Positions 28,933 to 39,400 of a DNA stretch of 64,000 nt are shown one piece after another. The notes beneath the pieces are model-generated. The model was not told where the DNA came from. It did not search any database and saw only the letters and a list, made by a program, of their open reading frames with translations. Location of the stretch: assembly GCF_000733725.1 (NCBI RefSeq), contig NZ_JMQM01000001.1, positions 2,418,001 to 2,482,000 on the forward strand. Direction: 5' to 3'. A program made the position numbers and the translations under genes. The DNA comes from Nitratireductor basaltis. GTDB lineage: Bacteria; Pseudomonadota; Alphaproteobacteria; Rhizobiales; Rhizobiaceae. Numbering within the stretch: position 1 is the first letter of the stretch; every line of letters begins with the position of its first letter.

Positions 28933-29279
28933 GGTGAAATTCCTCTCGTGCTTGCTTCTTCGTGCAGGCCGCGCGATGCAGGGGAGATCGCGCCGGCTCC
29001 CCCACTAACAGGCGAGCCGTTGAGCTGTTCCATCACGAATGGAGGCGAGGCGAAGATTTTCGCGCGATTGCCCTTTCGGCGAGACGCAGGCGGTGTTGCG
29101 GCGCAACAACATGTCGCGGCTCAAAGGACTGGCTGCCCTCGTTCAGCCTGATTCCCTCCCTTTTTCCGCCCCTTGGAACGTGTTTCTGCAGTGCCGAAAG
29201 CCACGTGCGATTCACCTGATATTCATCGATCAGCGCTAGGATGGACACGTGGAGGATTTTGTTTGTAAGGCAGGGCATC
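28933..29279. other. Intergenic stretch, nothing recognised
   Basis: No conserved gene, repeat or clear promoter motif was seen between the DUF892 gene and the small frame starting at 29280. Confidence 0.5.
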
Positions 29280-29432
29280 ATGGCCATGGCACTGGTCAAG
29301 TTCATTTCGCGTTTCGTGCAGTCGCTGAAGGCTTCACTGTTGCAGCGCTATCACCCCGAGCGGCACTATATGCGCGGCCCGGGTCCGGCTTGCGCGCGTC
29401 GTCGCAGCGGCGGTCGTTCCGCGCACGCGTGA
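29280..29432 (+). CDS. Possible small basic protein
   Basis: A 50-codon frame (MAMALVKFISRFVQSLKASL...) with an N-terminal amphipathic/hydrophobic stretch and an Arg-rich C-terminus. An AAGGCAGGG lies just upstream of the ATG. It fits the gap between the DUF892 gene and the convergent DUF1850 gene, but no family is recognised, and the Arg-rich end may just be high-GC noise. Confidence 0.28.
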   Translation: MAMALVKFISRFVQSLKASLLQRYHPERHYMRGPGPACARRRSGGRSAHA

Positions 29433-29436
29433 GCAG

Positions 29437-29817
29437 TCAGTTCGATTTTTCTTCACTTGTGCAGGCGCGCAGCGTGAGCGGGCTTGAAGCGGCACGACCG
29501 ATCTCGCGACACGCGCCCGTCTCCATGCAGATCTGCCAGCCCTGCCCCGTGGCGCCCGATGCAGCCAGCACCATTTGCGGCTGTGCTGCCAGTTCGGGCT
29601 CGTAAACCCACCAACCTTCTTCAAACCTTGCATCTGCGGGTGGCTCCATGCCTGCCCCGGAGCCCTTCACGCGGGCTTGCCGGAGATGAAGCGCGCCCGC
29701 GTCGATAACCCAATCTTCCTGCCACTCAATCTTTTCGACCGAGTGGGTCCAGGAGAGCGTGAAGGCCGTGCCGGCGAGCATGATCAGCTTCCCGGCCGCG
29801 GCGATGCACAGGCTCAT
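29437..29817 (-). CDS. DUF1850 protein linked to TRAP permease
   Basis: A 126-residue protein with an N-terminal hydrophobic segment (AAAGKLIMLAGTAFTLSW). The DUF1850 motif WTHSVEKIEWQEDWVI and the later GAGMEPPADARFEEGWWVY mark the family. Proteins of this family are regularly encoded with TAXI-type TRAP fused permeases, and here the start overlaps the permease stop by four bases (ATGA). It is probably an accessory or periplasmic partner of the transporter; its activity is unknown. Confidence 0.82.
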   Translation of the reverse strand: MSLCIAAAGKLIMLAGTAFTLSWTHSVEKIEWQEDWVIDAGALHLRQARVKGSGAGMEPPADARFEEGWWVYEPELAAQPQMVLAASGATGQGWQICMETGACREIGRAASSPLTLRACTSEEKSN

Positions 29818-31925
29818 TGAGCGACATCCGCTTTCTGCGCGGCGGCGCGATTGCGCAGGAAGAGCTGGCCGAGGAAGAGGGCTGCGAGTGCGAAGCCGAC
29901 TTCATCCGTGATCGGCAGCGCCACGATCAGCGTGAAAGCTGCCGCGGTGGCGAGCATCCGCTCCCAAACGGCCAGCGGACGGCTGAGATAACCGATCACC
30001 GCCGCCCCCCAGAGCGCGATGGCAAGACCAGCCTTGAAGATGATGTAGGCGACGGCCGGCCAGTAGCCCCAGCTTTCGGCCAGCGGTCCGCCATCCTGCA
30101 GCATGAGGGCAGGCGTATAGACCGCCATGAAGGGAATGACGAAGCCTGCAGCCGCGATCTTGATCGCTTCCATGGAAATCTTCAGGCCGCTTTCGCGCGC
30201 GATCGGCCCTGCTGCAAAGCAGGCAAGTGCTACGGGCGGGGTGAGGTCCGCCAGGATGCCGAAATAGAAGACGAACATGTGGCTGACGATCAGCGGCACG
30301 CCAAGTGCGAGAAGCGCGGGGCCGGCAATCGACGAGGTGATGATGTAGTTGGGGATCGTCGGAATGCCCATGCCAAGCACGATACAGGTGATCATGGTGA
30401 GCACCAGCGACAGGAAGAGGCTCGACTCGCCCACGGAGACGATGAACTGGCCAAAGGTGTTTGCAGCACCGGTGAGCGTCATGGTGCCGATGATGATGCC
30501 GACAATGGCGCAGGCCACACCGACAGGAAGGGCCGTCTTTGCACCTTCGGCAAGCGAAGCGCGGCAGAGATCCAGCGTTTTCCAGCCGCCTTTCACAAAG
30601 AGGTTTGCGGCGATCAGGATGACGGTGGCGATCAGCAGCGCTGTAATGCCGTATTTGAAGAAGCTGGCCGCACCAAAGCCGAGCACGACCCAGAAAATGA
30701 TCCGCAGCGCCTGGTTGGGAAGACCAAGCGCGACCGAGCCGCCAAGCACAAGAAGCAGCGTCAGCGCGAGGCCGATCGTGCCTGCAAAAAGCGGCGTGTA
30801 GCCTGTGAAAAGCAGGTAGACCAGGACAGCCAGCGGCAGGATCAGATACCAGCGCTCTTTCACGGCCTTCATCGCGGAGGGCAGCTCTGCCTTGGGCAGA
30901 CCGTGCAGGCCATATTTGCCTGCTTCCAGATGCACCATCCAGAATGCGGAAGCGAAATAGAGGACGGCGGGGATGATGGCCGCCTTGACGACCTCGTAAT
31001 ATTCGATGCCGAGCGTCTCGGCCATGATGAAGGCGACGGCACCCATGACCGGTGGCATGAGCTGGCCGCCCATGGAGGAGGTGGATTCCACGCCACCCGC
31101 GAAGGCGGGGCGATAGCCGAAGCGCTTCATGAGCGGGATGGTGAACTGGCCGGTGGTGACAACATTGGCGACGCCGGAGCCGGAGATCGTGCCCATGAGA
31201 CCCGAGGAAATGACCGACACCTTGGCGGCACCGCCGCGCGCATGGCCGACCATGCCAAGCGAGACATCGGTGAAGAGCTTGATCATGCCTGCGCGCTCAA
31301 GGAAGGAGCCGAACAGGATGAAGAGGAAGATATAGGTCGCCGACACGTAGATCGGGATGCCGTAGATGCCTTCGGTGCCATAGGCCATGTGGTCGATGAC
31401 CTGGGAGAAGTCATAGCCGCGGTGATTGAGCGGCGCTGGCAGATATTCGCCGAACAGGCAGTAGGCCAGGAAGACGCCGGAGATGATCGGCAGCGCGGGC
31501 CCCATGAGGACGTAGGCGGCGATGAATATCGTCGCGAGTGCGACCACACCGAAGACAATGTCGCGGGTCAGCGGATCACCGGCGCGCAGGAGCAACGGCT
31601 TGTATTCGATGAACTGATAGACAGCGACGGCCACACCGGCCAGCGCCAGCCCCCATGCAACGGCCTTGATGCCGGGTCCCTTGCCGCGGGATGCCGCGAC
31701 GAGCGGGAAGACAAGCAGCATGAGAAAGCCTACATGGAATGCGCGCACGACCTGGCTTGGCAGACTGATGATATGGGCTGCGGTGGCGATCTGGAAAAGC
31801 GAGAAGACCACCGCGATCCACATCAGAAGTCTGCCTTCGGCCGAGCCGGGGAAGTCGGCGTGATGGGGGTCTTGAAGCTCTGCCGACGGGGTCGGCTCCT
31901 GCACCTGATCCGTGGTCATCGTCAT
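29814..31925 (-). CDS. TRAP transporter fused permease, 4TM/12TM (TAXI type)
   Basis: A single chain of about 700 residues carrying both the small and large TRAP membrane subunits. The N-terminal third has the small-subunit spans. The C-terminal DctM-like part includes GTISGSGVANVVTTGQFTIPLM, SMGGQLMPPVMGAVAFIMAE and GMGIPTIPNYIITSS. It imports an unknown (often dicarboxylate or amino acid) substrate with a cation gradient. The ATG at 31925 has GGGAGAG just upstream; GTG at 31940 is an alternative. The matching binding protein is the next gene upstream. Confidence 0.92.
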   Translation of the reverse strand: MTMTTDQVQEPTPSAELQDPHHADFPGSAEGRLLMWIAVVFSLFQIATAAHIISLPSQVVRAFHVGFLMLLVFPLVAASRGKGPGIKAVAWGLALAGVAVAVYQFIEYKPLLLRAGDPLTRDIVFGVVALATIFIAAYVLMGPALPIISGVFLAYCLFGEYLPAPLNHRGYDFSQVIDHMAYGTEGIYGIPIYVSATYIFLFILFGSFLERAGMIKLFTDVSLGMVGHARGGAAKVSVISSGLMGTISGSGVANVVTTGQFTIPLMKRFGYRPAFAGGVESTSSMGGQLMPPVMGAVAFIMAETLGIEYYEVVKAAIIPAVLYFASAFWMVHLEAGKYGLHGLPKAELPSAMKAVKERWYLILPLAVLVYLLFTGYTPLFAGTIGLALTLLLVLGGSVALGLPNQALRIIFWVVLGFGAASFFKYGITALLIATVILIAANLFVKGGWKTLDLCRASLAEGAKTALPVGVACAIVGIIIGTMTLTGAANTFGQFIVSVGESSLFLSLVLTMITCIVLGMGIPTIPNYIITSSIAGPALLALGVPLIVSHMFVFYFGILADLTPPVALACFAAGPIARESGLKISMEAIKIAAAGFVIPFMAVYTPALMLQDGGPLAESWGYWPAVAYIIFKAGLAIALWGAAVIGYLSRPLAVWERMLATAAAFTLIVALPITDEVGFALAALFLGQLFLRNRAAAQKADVAQ

Positions 31926-32017
31926 GTCTCTCTCCCGCACCCAATGCTTTTTCTTATGGGCTCACATCGATTGTGGCCCTAGCGCCATTCCCGCACAACG
32001 GCAATATGAATGATGGA

Positions 32018-32057
32018 CAAAAAGAAGGCCGCACCGGAAGCACCCGGTGCGGCCTTT
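32018..32057 (-). terminator. Rho-independent terminator between TRAP binding protein and permease genes
   Basis: On the minus strand, a stem of about 13 bp (AAGGCCGCACCGG and its complement) is followed by TTCTTTTTG. It lies 25 bp after the binding-protein stop. Partial read-through would give more binding protein than permease. Confidence 0.85.
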
Positions 32058-32081
32058 GGTCTTTGGCGAGGCCAGACAGCC

Positions 32082-33035
32082 TTAGAGGATGCCGGCTTCC
32101 TTGTAGTAGCGCTCTGCACCGGGGTGCAGCGGGATCGGCAGGCCCTTCGGACCGTTCTCGGCGGAGATCGCCTGAGCGGCTGCGTGGGCGGCGACCATGT
32201 CGTCGAGATTCTCGAAGAGCTGCTTGGTCATCTGGTAGGCGGTTTCTTCAGAGACGTCCGAATGCGTCACGAGGATGTTCGTGATCGCGAGCGTGGGTAC
32301 GGCTTCGGTCTGGCCTTCATAGGTGTTGGCCGGGATCTCTGCTGCAATGAATGGTGCGCCCAGCGTCTCTGCCACACTTGCCGGCACGGAAACGAGGTTG
32401 ACCGGCAGCGAAATGGCGAGGTCCTTGATGGAGGAAACGCCAAGGCCCGCGGACTGCAGCGTGGCGTCGAGCTGACGGTTCTTGATCAGTTCAACGGACT
32501 CGCCGAAAGGCAGATATTCGGTCTTGGACAGATCTTCATAGCTCATGCCCATCGTCTCGAAGATGCGGCGAGCATTGAGCTCGGTACCGGACTTCGGCGC
32601 ACCGACCGAAAGCCCCTTGCCCTTGAGGTCCTCGAAGGTCTTGATGCCGGATTCTTCCGAAGCGACGATCTGAATATAGTTCGGATAGATGGCGGCAATG
32701 GCGCGAAGCTTGTCGAGCTTCTTTGCAAACCCTGCTTCCTCGTCACCTTCCCAGGCGGATTTGACGGAGTCACCCAGCGCGAAGCCGAGTTCACCACGAC
32801 CCTGCTGCAGCAGGTTGAGGTTCTCGACGGAAGCCTTGGTGGACTGCACCTGCGTGCGTGCGCCGTCGATCTTCTCGCCATAGATCTTCGAAAGCTGGGC
32901 GCCGAGCGGGTAGTAGACACCCGAAGTGCCACCCGTCAGGACGTTGATGAACTCCTGTGCGCCTGCAGGAACCGCGCCAAGACCAAGTGCCAGCGCGCCA
33001 GCGGCCAGAAGTTTCATTTTGCGATTGAACATCAT
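32082..33035 (-). CDS. TAXI-family TRAP transporter solute-binding protein
   Basis: A 317-residue periplasmic protein with a Sec signal (MKLLAAGALALGLGAVPAGAQ) and the TAXI opening motif INVLTGGTSGVYYPLGAQLS. Later conserved parts include STKASVENLNLLQQGRGELG and GVGAPKSGTELNARRIFE-like sequence. It captures the substrate for the fused TRAP permease downstream on the same strand. Two adjacent ATGs (33035 and 33032) follow GGAGGAG; the second has better spacing. Confidence 0.93.
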   Translation of the reverse strand: MMFNRKMKLLAAGALALGLGAVPAGAQEFINVLTGGTSGVYYPLGAQLSKIYGEKIDGARTQVQSTKASVENLNLLQQGRGELGFALGDSVKSAWEGDEEAGFAKKLDKLRAIAAIYPNYIQIVASEESGIKTFEDLKGKGLSVGAPKSGTELNARRIFETMGMSYEDLSKTEYLPFGESVELIKNRQLDATLQSAGLGVSSIKDLAISLPVNLVSVPASVAETLGAPFIAAEIPANTYEGQTEAVPTLAITNILVTHSDVSEETAYQMTKQLFENLDDMVAAHAAAQAISAENGPKGLPIPLHPGAERYYKEAGIL

Positions 33036-33162
33036 TCTCCTCCAAAAGCTTGATGCCTGCGCCTGCAGGGAGGCGCGTTGGACCGCGAATGTATCGCATC
33101 GCGTTCACAAGCCAAGCAATTTCTTGGAGTTGGAATGCCGGCCTTGATGCGGACCAAAAACG

Positions 33163-33191
33163 AAAAAGGCGGCCACCGGGGTGGCCGCCTT
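33163..33191 (-). terminator. Rho-independent terminator after the PfpI-like gene
   Basis: Stem AAGGCGGCCAC / GTGGCCGCCTT, 11 bp with a 4-nt loop, then TTT on the minus strand. It lies 22 bp downstream of the stop codon at 33214. Confidence 0.88.
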
Positions 33192-33213
33192 CCGCTTTAC
33201 CGTCGATCGATGC

Positions 33214-33777
33214 CTACTCGGCTGCCTGAGACTGGCTGCCGCTGTTTTCGACCGCCTTGATGATGGCCTTGGAAAAGGCTTCCAGATCGCCGGGATTGCG
33301 GGAGGTGATGATGTTGCCATCCTCGACAACTTCCGAATCTTCCCACTCGGCGCCGGCATTCTTCACGTCTGTGGCGATGGAATTGTAGGACGTCATGCGA
33401 CGGCCCTTGGCGACACCTGCCTCGACCAGAAGCCACGGGGCATGGCAGATAGCGGCGAGCGGCTTGCCGCTGTCGGCGAAGGCCTTGACCAGGGCAACGG
33501 CCTTCTCTTCCACACGCAGAAGATCCGGGTTGATCTGGCCACCGGGCAGAACCAGCGCGTCATAGTCATTCGGGTTCACGGCATCGAGCGCCTTGTCGAC
33601 GGTAACGGAAGAACCCCAGTCCTTCTTGTCCCAGCCGGTGATCTCGCCGCTCTCCGGTGAGACGATGTGGATCTCGGCACCGGCTTCGAGAAGGCGATCG
33701 CGCGGAACTTCAAGTTCCGACTGCTCGAAACCGTTGGTGGCGAGGATCGCGATGCGGGCCTGTTTGATGGAAGGCAT
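33214..33777 (-). CDS. DJ-1/PfpI family protein (class I glutamine amidotransferase-like)
   Basis: A 187-residue single-domain protein with the PfpI nucleophile elbow AAICHAPWLLVEAG (Cys plus His) and the family opening RIAILATNGFEQSELEVPRD. Members act as protein or nucleotide deglycases, glyoxalases or chaperones. The closest named types are YhbO/PfpI, but the activity cannot be fixed from the sequence. It follows dut on the same strand after 96 bp. Confidence 0.9.
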   Translation of the reverse strand: MPSIKQARIAILATNGFEQSELEVPRDRLLEAGAEIHIVSPESGEITGWDKKDWGSSVTVDKALDAVNPNDYDALVLPGGQINPDLLRVEEKAVALVKAFADSGKPLAAICHAPWLLVEAGVAKGRRMTSYNSIATDVKNAGAEWEDSEVVEDGNIITSRNPGDLEAFSKAIIKAVENSGSQSQAAE

Positions 33778-33873
33778 GTCTGTCGCTCCTTTGCTTGGGT
33801 GGATTCACCGCACTCAACGCATGGCAGGCCAGACAGTTCGATCACGATTTCCTGTTTGCGCGCCCGGGGCGTC

Positions 33874-34356
33874 TCACACCATGCCGGTGGAGCCGAAACC
33901 GCCTTGCCCGCGTGTGGTCTCACCACCGCTTTCGCGCTCTTCCAGACGCACTTGAACCACAGGCGCCACCACAAGCTGGGCAATGCGCAGACCACGCGTG
34001 ATGGCGAAGTCCTCGTCGCCGTGATTGACGAGGATAACGCCAACCTCTCCGCGATAATCGGCATCGATGGTTCCAGGTGCGTTGAGGCAGGTGATGCCAT
34101 GCTTGAGCGCGAGGCCCGAACGAGGGCGGACCTGACCTTCGAAGCCTTCCGGAAGTTCCAGGACGAGGCCCGTGGGCACGAGCACGCGCTTGCCCGGCAG
34201 CAGGATGATCTGGCGGTCTTCGGGAACGGCAGCGCGCAGATCCATGCCTGCAGCACCAGTGCTTTCATAGGCAGGGAGCGGCAGATCGGCAGCGTGGGGA
34301 AGGCGAATGACACCAATGGTGGGGCCAATGACGGGCGTGGAGATGTTTTGTGACAT
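33874..34356 (-). CDS. dut: Deoxyuridine 5'-triphosphate nucleotidohydrolase (dUTPase)
   Basis: Hydrolyses dUTP to dUMP, keeping uracil out of DNA and supplying thymidylate synthesis. All five trimeric dUTPase motifs are present in the 160 residues: [41 protein letters not shown] and the C-terminal arm GQGGFGSTG. Length is typical. The gene is divergent from prfC. Confidence 0.96.
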   Translation of the reverse strand: MSQNISTPVIGPTIGVIRLPHAADLPLPAYESTGAAGMDLRAAVPEDRQIILLPGKRVLVPTGLVLELPEGFEGQVRPRSGLALKHGITCLNAPGTIDADYRGEVGVILVNHGDEDFAITRGLRIAQLVVAPVVQVRLEERESGGETTRGQGGFGSTGMV

Positions 34357-34538
34357 GGGACGCTGACCTGTCTCGGCTGAAGTGGGTTTGTCCTATCGTC
34401 TGACCGCTTTCGCTTCGCATTTCAACATGGGTGAGCAGAACCAGCCGCGATTATGCACCGCTCGTCGCTTCAGGAAAGCGTTCGACAGGCAGGCCAAGCC
34501 TTGTTAAAAGCGCCCCGCTTTCACACGACCGGATCATC

Positions 34539-36128
34539 ATGCCCGAGAAACTCGCCGACGCGGTGGCGCGCCGCCGCACATTCGCAATCATCTCCCACCC
34601 GGATGCGGGTAAGACGACGCTGACGGAAAAGCTGCTGCTTTTCGGCGGCGCGATCCAGCTTGCCGGTGAGGTGAAGGCGAAGAAGGACCGGGTGCAGACG
34701 CGTTCGGACTGGATGAAGATCGAGCGCGAGCGCGGCATCTCGGTCGTGACCTCGGTCATGACCTTCGAATATGGCGACCATGTCTTCAACCTGCTCGACA
34801 CGCCGGGCCACGAAGACTTTGCCGACGACACCTATCGCACGCTGACGGCTGTGGACTCTGCCGTCATGGTGATCGACGCAGCCAAGGGCATCGAGCCGCG
34901 AACGCTGAAGCTGTTCGAGGTCTGCCGGTTGCGTGACATTCCGATCGTCACCTTCGTCAACAAGATGGACCGCGAAAGCCGCGATCCCTTCGAGATCCTC
35001 GACGAGATCGAGCAGAAGCTGGCGCTTGATACAGCGCCGGTTACATGGCCGATCGGTCGGGGCAAGAGCTTCTCGGGCACGTTCAACCTTGCGAACTCCA
35101 CCATCCGCCGCTCGGACGCCGATGTCGAGCCGGAGAAGGTGAACGGGCCGGAAGCGAGCCAGATCGCCGAGATGCTGCCGGAATTCGAGCGTGACGCATT
35201 TGTCGAGGAGATGATGCTGGCGCAGGAGGCCTGCCGGCCCTTCGACATGCAGTCCTTCCGCGAGGGACATCTCACCCCGGTCTATTTCGGTTCCGCACTT
35301 CGCAATTTCGGTGTGCGCGATCTGATCGAGGCGCTGGGCGCGGTCGGACCGCAGCCGCGCGACCAGGAAGCCGACCGCCGCACTGTGGCAGCTGACGAAG
35401 AGAAGATGACCTCATTCGTCTTCAAGATCCAGGCAAACATGGATCCCAACCACCGCGACCGTATCGCATTCGTGCGCGTGTGTTCGGGCAAGTTGCAGCG
35501 TGGCATGAAGGCCAAGCTGGTGCGAACGGGCAAGCCGATCAGCCTTTCCGCACCGCAGTTCTTCTTCGCCAAGAGCCGCATCACGGCAGACGAAGCCTTT
35601 GCGGGCGACGTGGTGGGCATTCCCAATCACGGCACGCTGCGCATCGGCGACACGCTGACGGAAGGTGAGGAACTGCTCTTCCGCGGCGTACCGAACTTCG
35701 CGCCGGAAATCCTGCGCCGGGTTCGCCTGGGCGACGCCATGAAGGCCAAGAAGCTGAAGGAAGCGCTTCAGCAGATGGCCGAAGAAGGTGTCGTGCAGCT
35801 CTTCACGCCCGAGGACGGCTCTCCTGCCATCGTGGGCGTCGTTGGTGCACTGCAGCTCGATGTCCTGAAAGAGCGCCTGCAGAACGAATACTCGCTGCCG
35901 GTCGATTTCGAGATGGCCCGTTTCTCGGTCTGCCGCTGGATCTCGGCGGAAGACAAGGGCGAGTTGGAACGCTTCATCAGTTCCCACCGCGCGGATATTG
36001 CGCGTGATCTTGATGAAGACCCGGTCTTCCTGGCCCCCCACGAATTCGGCCTCAATTACGAGGCGGATCGGTGGAAGCAGATCACCTTCAAGGCGATAAA
36101 GGACTATCAGGCTTTGGAAGCGGCCTGA
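34539..36128 (+). CDS. prfC: Peptide chain release factor 3
   Basis: GTPase that recycles RF1/RF2 from the ribosome after termination. Motifs: SHPDAGKTTLTEKLL (G1), RERGISVVTSVM (switch I), DTPGHEDF (G3) and NKMDRESRDP (G4), with the RF3-specific VNKMDRE and C-terminal YQALEAA. I chose the ATG at 34539, giving 529 residues, the same as E. coli RF3 and starting just before the RRRTFAIISHPD segment. The frame is open from 34431, but that extension has no counterpart in the family. Confidence 0.95.
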   Translation: MPEKLADAVARRRTFAIISHPDAGKTTLTEKLLLFGGAIQLAGEVKAKKDRVQTRSDWMKIERERGISVVTSVMTFEYGDHVFNLLDTPGHEDFADDTYRTLTAVDSAVMVIDAAKGIEPRTLKLFEVCRLRDIPIVTFVNKMDRESRDPFEILDEIEQKLALDTAPVTWPIGRGKSFSGTFNLANSTIRRSDADVEPEKVNGPEASQIAEMLPEFERDAFVEEMMLAQEACRPFDMQSFREGHLTPVYFGSALRNFGVRDLIEALGAVGPQPRDQEADRRTVAADEEKMTSFVFKIQANMDPNHRDRIAFVRVCSGKLQRGMKAKLVRTGKPISLSAPQFFFAKSRITADEAFAGDVVGIPNHGTLRIGDTLTEGEELLFRGVPNFAPEILRRVRLGDAMKAKKLKEALQQMAEEGVVQLFTPEDGSPAIVGVVGALQLDVLKERLQNEYSLPVDFEMARFSVCRWISAEDKGELERFISSHRADIARDLDEDPVFLAPHEFGLNYEADRWKQITFKAIKDYQALEAA

Positions 36129-36435
36129 GGCGAGCCGGAATCACCTACCGGCTAATTGTCTATATTCTTTCTCCCGTGGCAGCCTGACCTCTCCTGCTTG
36201 CTTTTCCTGGCAGGAGCGCTGCCGCTCGCGTGCACGATGTGACGCAGGGGCAATGTGGCGCATCAAGCACGACGCGCATTGTGGTTAAACAGAGATTACC
36301 GGGCTTCAGTTTTTCAAGAAGCTCATCCGGCCCAATGACGAAGGCGCTCCCATTTCGAGAGCGCGGGGGGCAGGCAGCGTACAATTCAACAGCGCGAGCT
36401 TTTTTCAAGCGCTGCAGATATTTCAGGAGCATTCC
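36129..36435. other. Intergenic region between prfC and the Ig-repeat gene
   Basis: Holds two short inverted repeats, AGCCGG/CCGGCT (36134-36154) and CTCCTG/CAGGAG (36191-36216), neither followed by a proper T tract. No gene is supported. The ribosome site of the next gene (AGGAG) lies at the right end. Confidence 0.5.
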
Positions 36436-39400
36436 ATGCCCATCAAGCTTGAAGTTTTAAGCCCCGGACATGTCGAGGCGGTGCAGGTTACGTTGAACGG
36501 CCCACATACACAGTTCGACGTTTCGGAAGTCCGCACCGTTCGGCTGCATCTTCAGCCGCAATCGCATTTCCAGTTCTTCCGCAACGGCGACGACCTGCTT
36601 CTGCAGATGCAAGACGGCGCGGAAAGCATACTTCTGATCGATTACTTCGAGGATGAGGACGACATTCCCGAGCTTCAGTTCCTTGCTGGAGATCAATCCT
36701 GCTTTCTGCCGATCAGTTTCGTCAACTATGACTATCAGGGTCTGTTGATACCCGAGATCGGCCAGGCGGCCTGCAGCAATGAGGGCTTTGCGGTGCCACC
36801 GCTTCTCCTGCTGGGCCTGTTGGGTGCGGGAGTTGCTGCGGCCGCTGTGATTGCCGACGACGATGATGGTGGCGGCGGCGGCGGAGGCACGACCCCGCCA
36901 CCTGACGAGGCGCCGGAAGCGCCTGTCGTCAGTGCGATCACGGAAGATCTGGGAAGTGATCCCAGCGATGGCATCACCAACGACAACACGCTCCTCTTCA
37001 GCGGCACCGGCCTGCCCGGAGCGATTGTTGTGGTCTATCTCAACGGTGAGGAGATTGGGTCGACTGTCGCCGAACAGGATGGCAGCTGGACCTTCAACCA
37101 TACCGAAGTTCCGCTGGCGGACGGCATCTATCAGGTGACTGCCGCACAGAAGCTGGCAGCCGACGGGAAGCTTTCAGAAATTTCGGACGCGTTCCGCGTT
37201 GAGATCGATACGAATGATGGCGGGGTGAACCCGCTACCGTCGCCTCCACCGGTGATTACCCATATCACCGAGGATAACGGGCACGACCCCAGTGACGGCG
37301 TCACCAATGACAACACGCTCTTCTTCAGCGGCACCGGAAAGCCGCACGCCACCGTCACGCTGTTTCTCGATGGTGAGGTGATCGGCACCGCACTGGTCGG
37401 CGAAGATGGCACATGGCAGGTCGACCACACTGACCAACCGCTCCCCGATGGCCGCTACGTCATGACTGCCACGCAGGAAGACCGCGCGGGCAATCCGGTT
37501 TCCGCCCCGTCCGACCCCTTCGATGTCGTGATCGACACGAACAATGGAGGCAGCGAGGAGACCCCGGCGCCCATCGTCACCGGCATTACCGACGATAACG
37601 GCGAGAGCGACAGTGACGGTATCACCGACGACAACACGCTGGAGTTTCACGGCATCGGCGAGGCGAACGCGCTGGTTTTCGTTTATCTCAACGGCGTCGA
37701 GATCGGTTCTGTCGTAGCAGGGGAAGACGGTCTTTGGACGTTGGACCATACAAGCGTGACGCTGGCCGACGGCGAATATGCCGTCACCGCGAGACAGGTC
37801 GATGCGGCCGGCAACGACATCTCGCCTCCCTCGGAGGTGTTCGACGTCATAATCGACACCAATATGGGGGGAACGGTTCCCACACCTGCCCCTGCCATCA
37901 CCGGCATCACCGAGGATGACGGGCACGATCCGAATGACGGCATTACCAAGGATGATCGCCTGTTCATCCACGGCACGGGTGAGCCGGGCGCAATCGTCAC
38001 GATCTTCATGGACGGGGTCGAGATCGGTTCGCTGCAGGTCGACGCTGCAGGCGAATGGAATTTCGATTACACCAATACCGCAATCCCGGAAGGCACCTAT
38101 GACCTGACTGCCTCGCAGCGCGATCTTGCCGGAAATGACGAGTCTGAAACTTCCGATCCTTTCACCATCACCATTGATACCAATGGAGGCGGTACGCGCC
38201 CGACACAGCCGCCGATGGTGACGGGTATTACGGATGATTCAGGTGTGCCGGACGACGGCGTGACGAATGACAATACGCTGTTTTTCCATGGCACTGCAGA
38301 ACCGAACGCACTGGTATTCGTCTATCTGAACGGTCGGCAGATCGGCTCGGATATCGCAGATGCCGATGGCAACTGGACCTATGACCACACCGAGGTGGTT
38401 CTGCGCGACGGACCGCATGTGGTAACCGCGACGCAGCAGGATGCTGCCGGCAATGATGTGTCGGACGAATCGGAGCCGTTCGACATCTACATCGATTCCG
38501 GCGCAACGGGCCCGGTGCCTCCGCCGGTTATCACTCATATCGACATCGATAGCGGTCACTCCGACAGCGATGGCGTTACCAAGCATGGCGAGGTGGATAT
38601 TCATGGCGTGGGAAGGCCCAATGCGATCATCTATGTGCGCATCGATGGCCAGGAGGTCGGCTCGGTGGCCGCGGATGCGAACGGAGCATGGGTGTTCCCC
38701 AAGGAGCAGGTCTCGCTCGGCGAGGGTCCGCATGTCATCGAAGCGCAGCAGCAGGACCTTGCGGGAAATGACCTTTCCCCTCTCTCGGACCCGTTTGACG
38801 TTGTCGTCGACACCAACAATGGTGGGGCTGATCCGACGCAGCCGCCGGTGGTAACCGCGATCACGGAGGATTCAGGAGACCCGGATGGTGTCACGAATGA
38901 CAACACGCTCGTCTTCCACGGGATGAGCGAGCCTTTTGCGCTCGTGAAGCTCTACATCGATGGCACTTTCGTGGGTACCGGCATCGCTGATGAGAATGGC
39001 GCGTGGGATGTCAATCACACACAAACGGCTCTGGCAGATGGAACCTATGCAATAACCGCCACGCAGGAGGATCAGGCCGGCAACGCGGAATCCGCCCACT
39101 CGGACGTGTTCGAAGTGGTCATCGACACGAATGAAAACGGCACCGTGCCCACGCCGCCGCCGGTCATAACCGGCATTACGGAGGACAGCGGCGAGCCCGA
39201 TGGCGTCACGAATGACAACCGGTTGATATTCCACGGAACGAGCGAGCCAAACGCAACGATCGAACTGTTTATCAACGGCGTTTCCATCGGCACGGTAAAG
39301 GCCAGGCCAGATGGCAGCTGGGATTACAGTCATGAAGGCGTTGCGCTGGCGGATGGCGCCTATGTGGTGACCGCAACGCAGCGTGACCTTGCGAACAATG

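Noticed and set aside
29817-31982. 721-codon frame opposite the TRAP permease
   Set aside because: It mirrors a well-supported membrane protein gene and is rich in His/Asp/Arg as expected for an antisense frame.
36134-36216. Terminator after prfC
   Set aside because: The two short inverted repeats are not followed by T tracts, so a terminator call is not supported.
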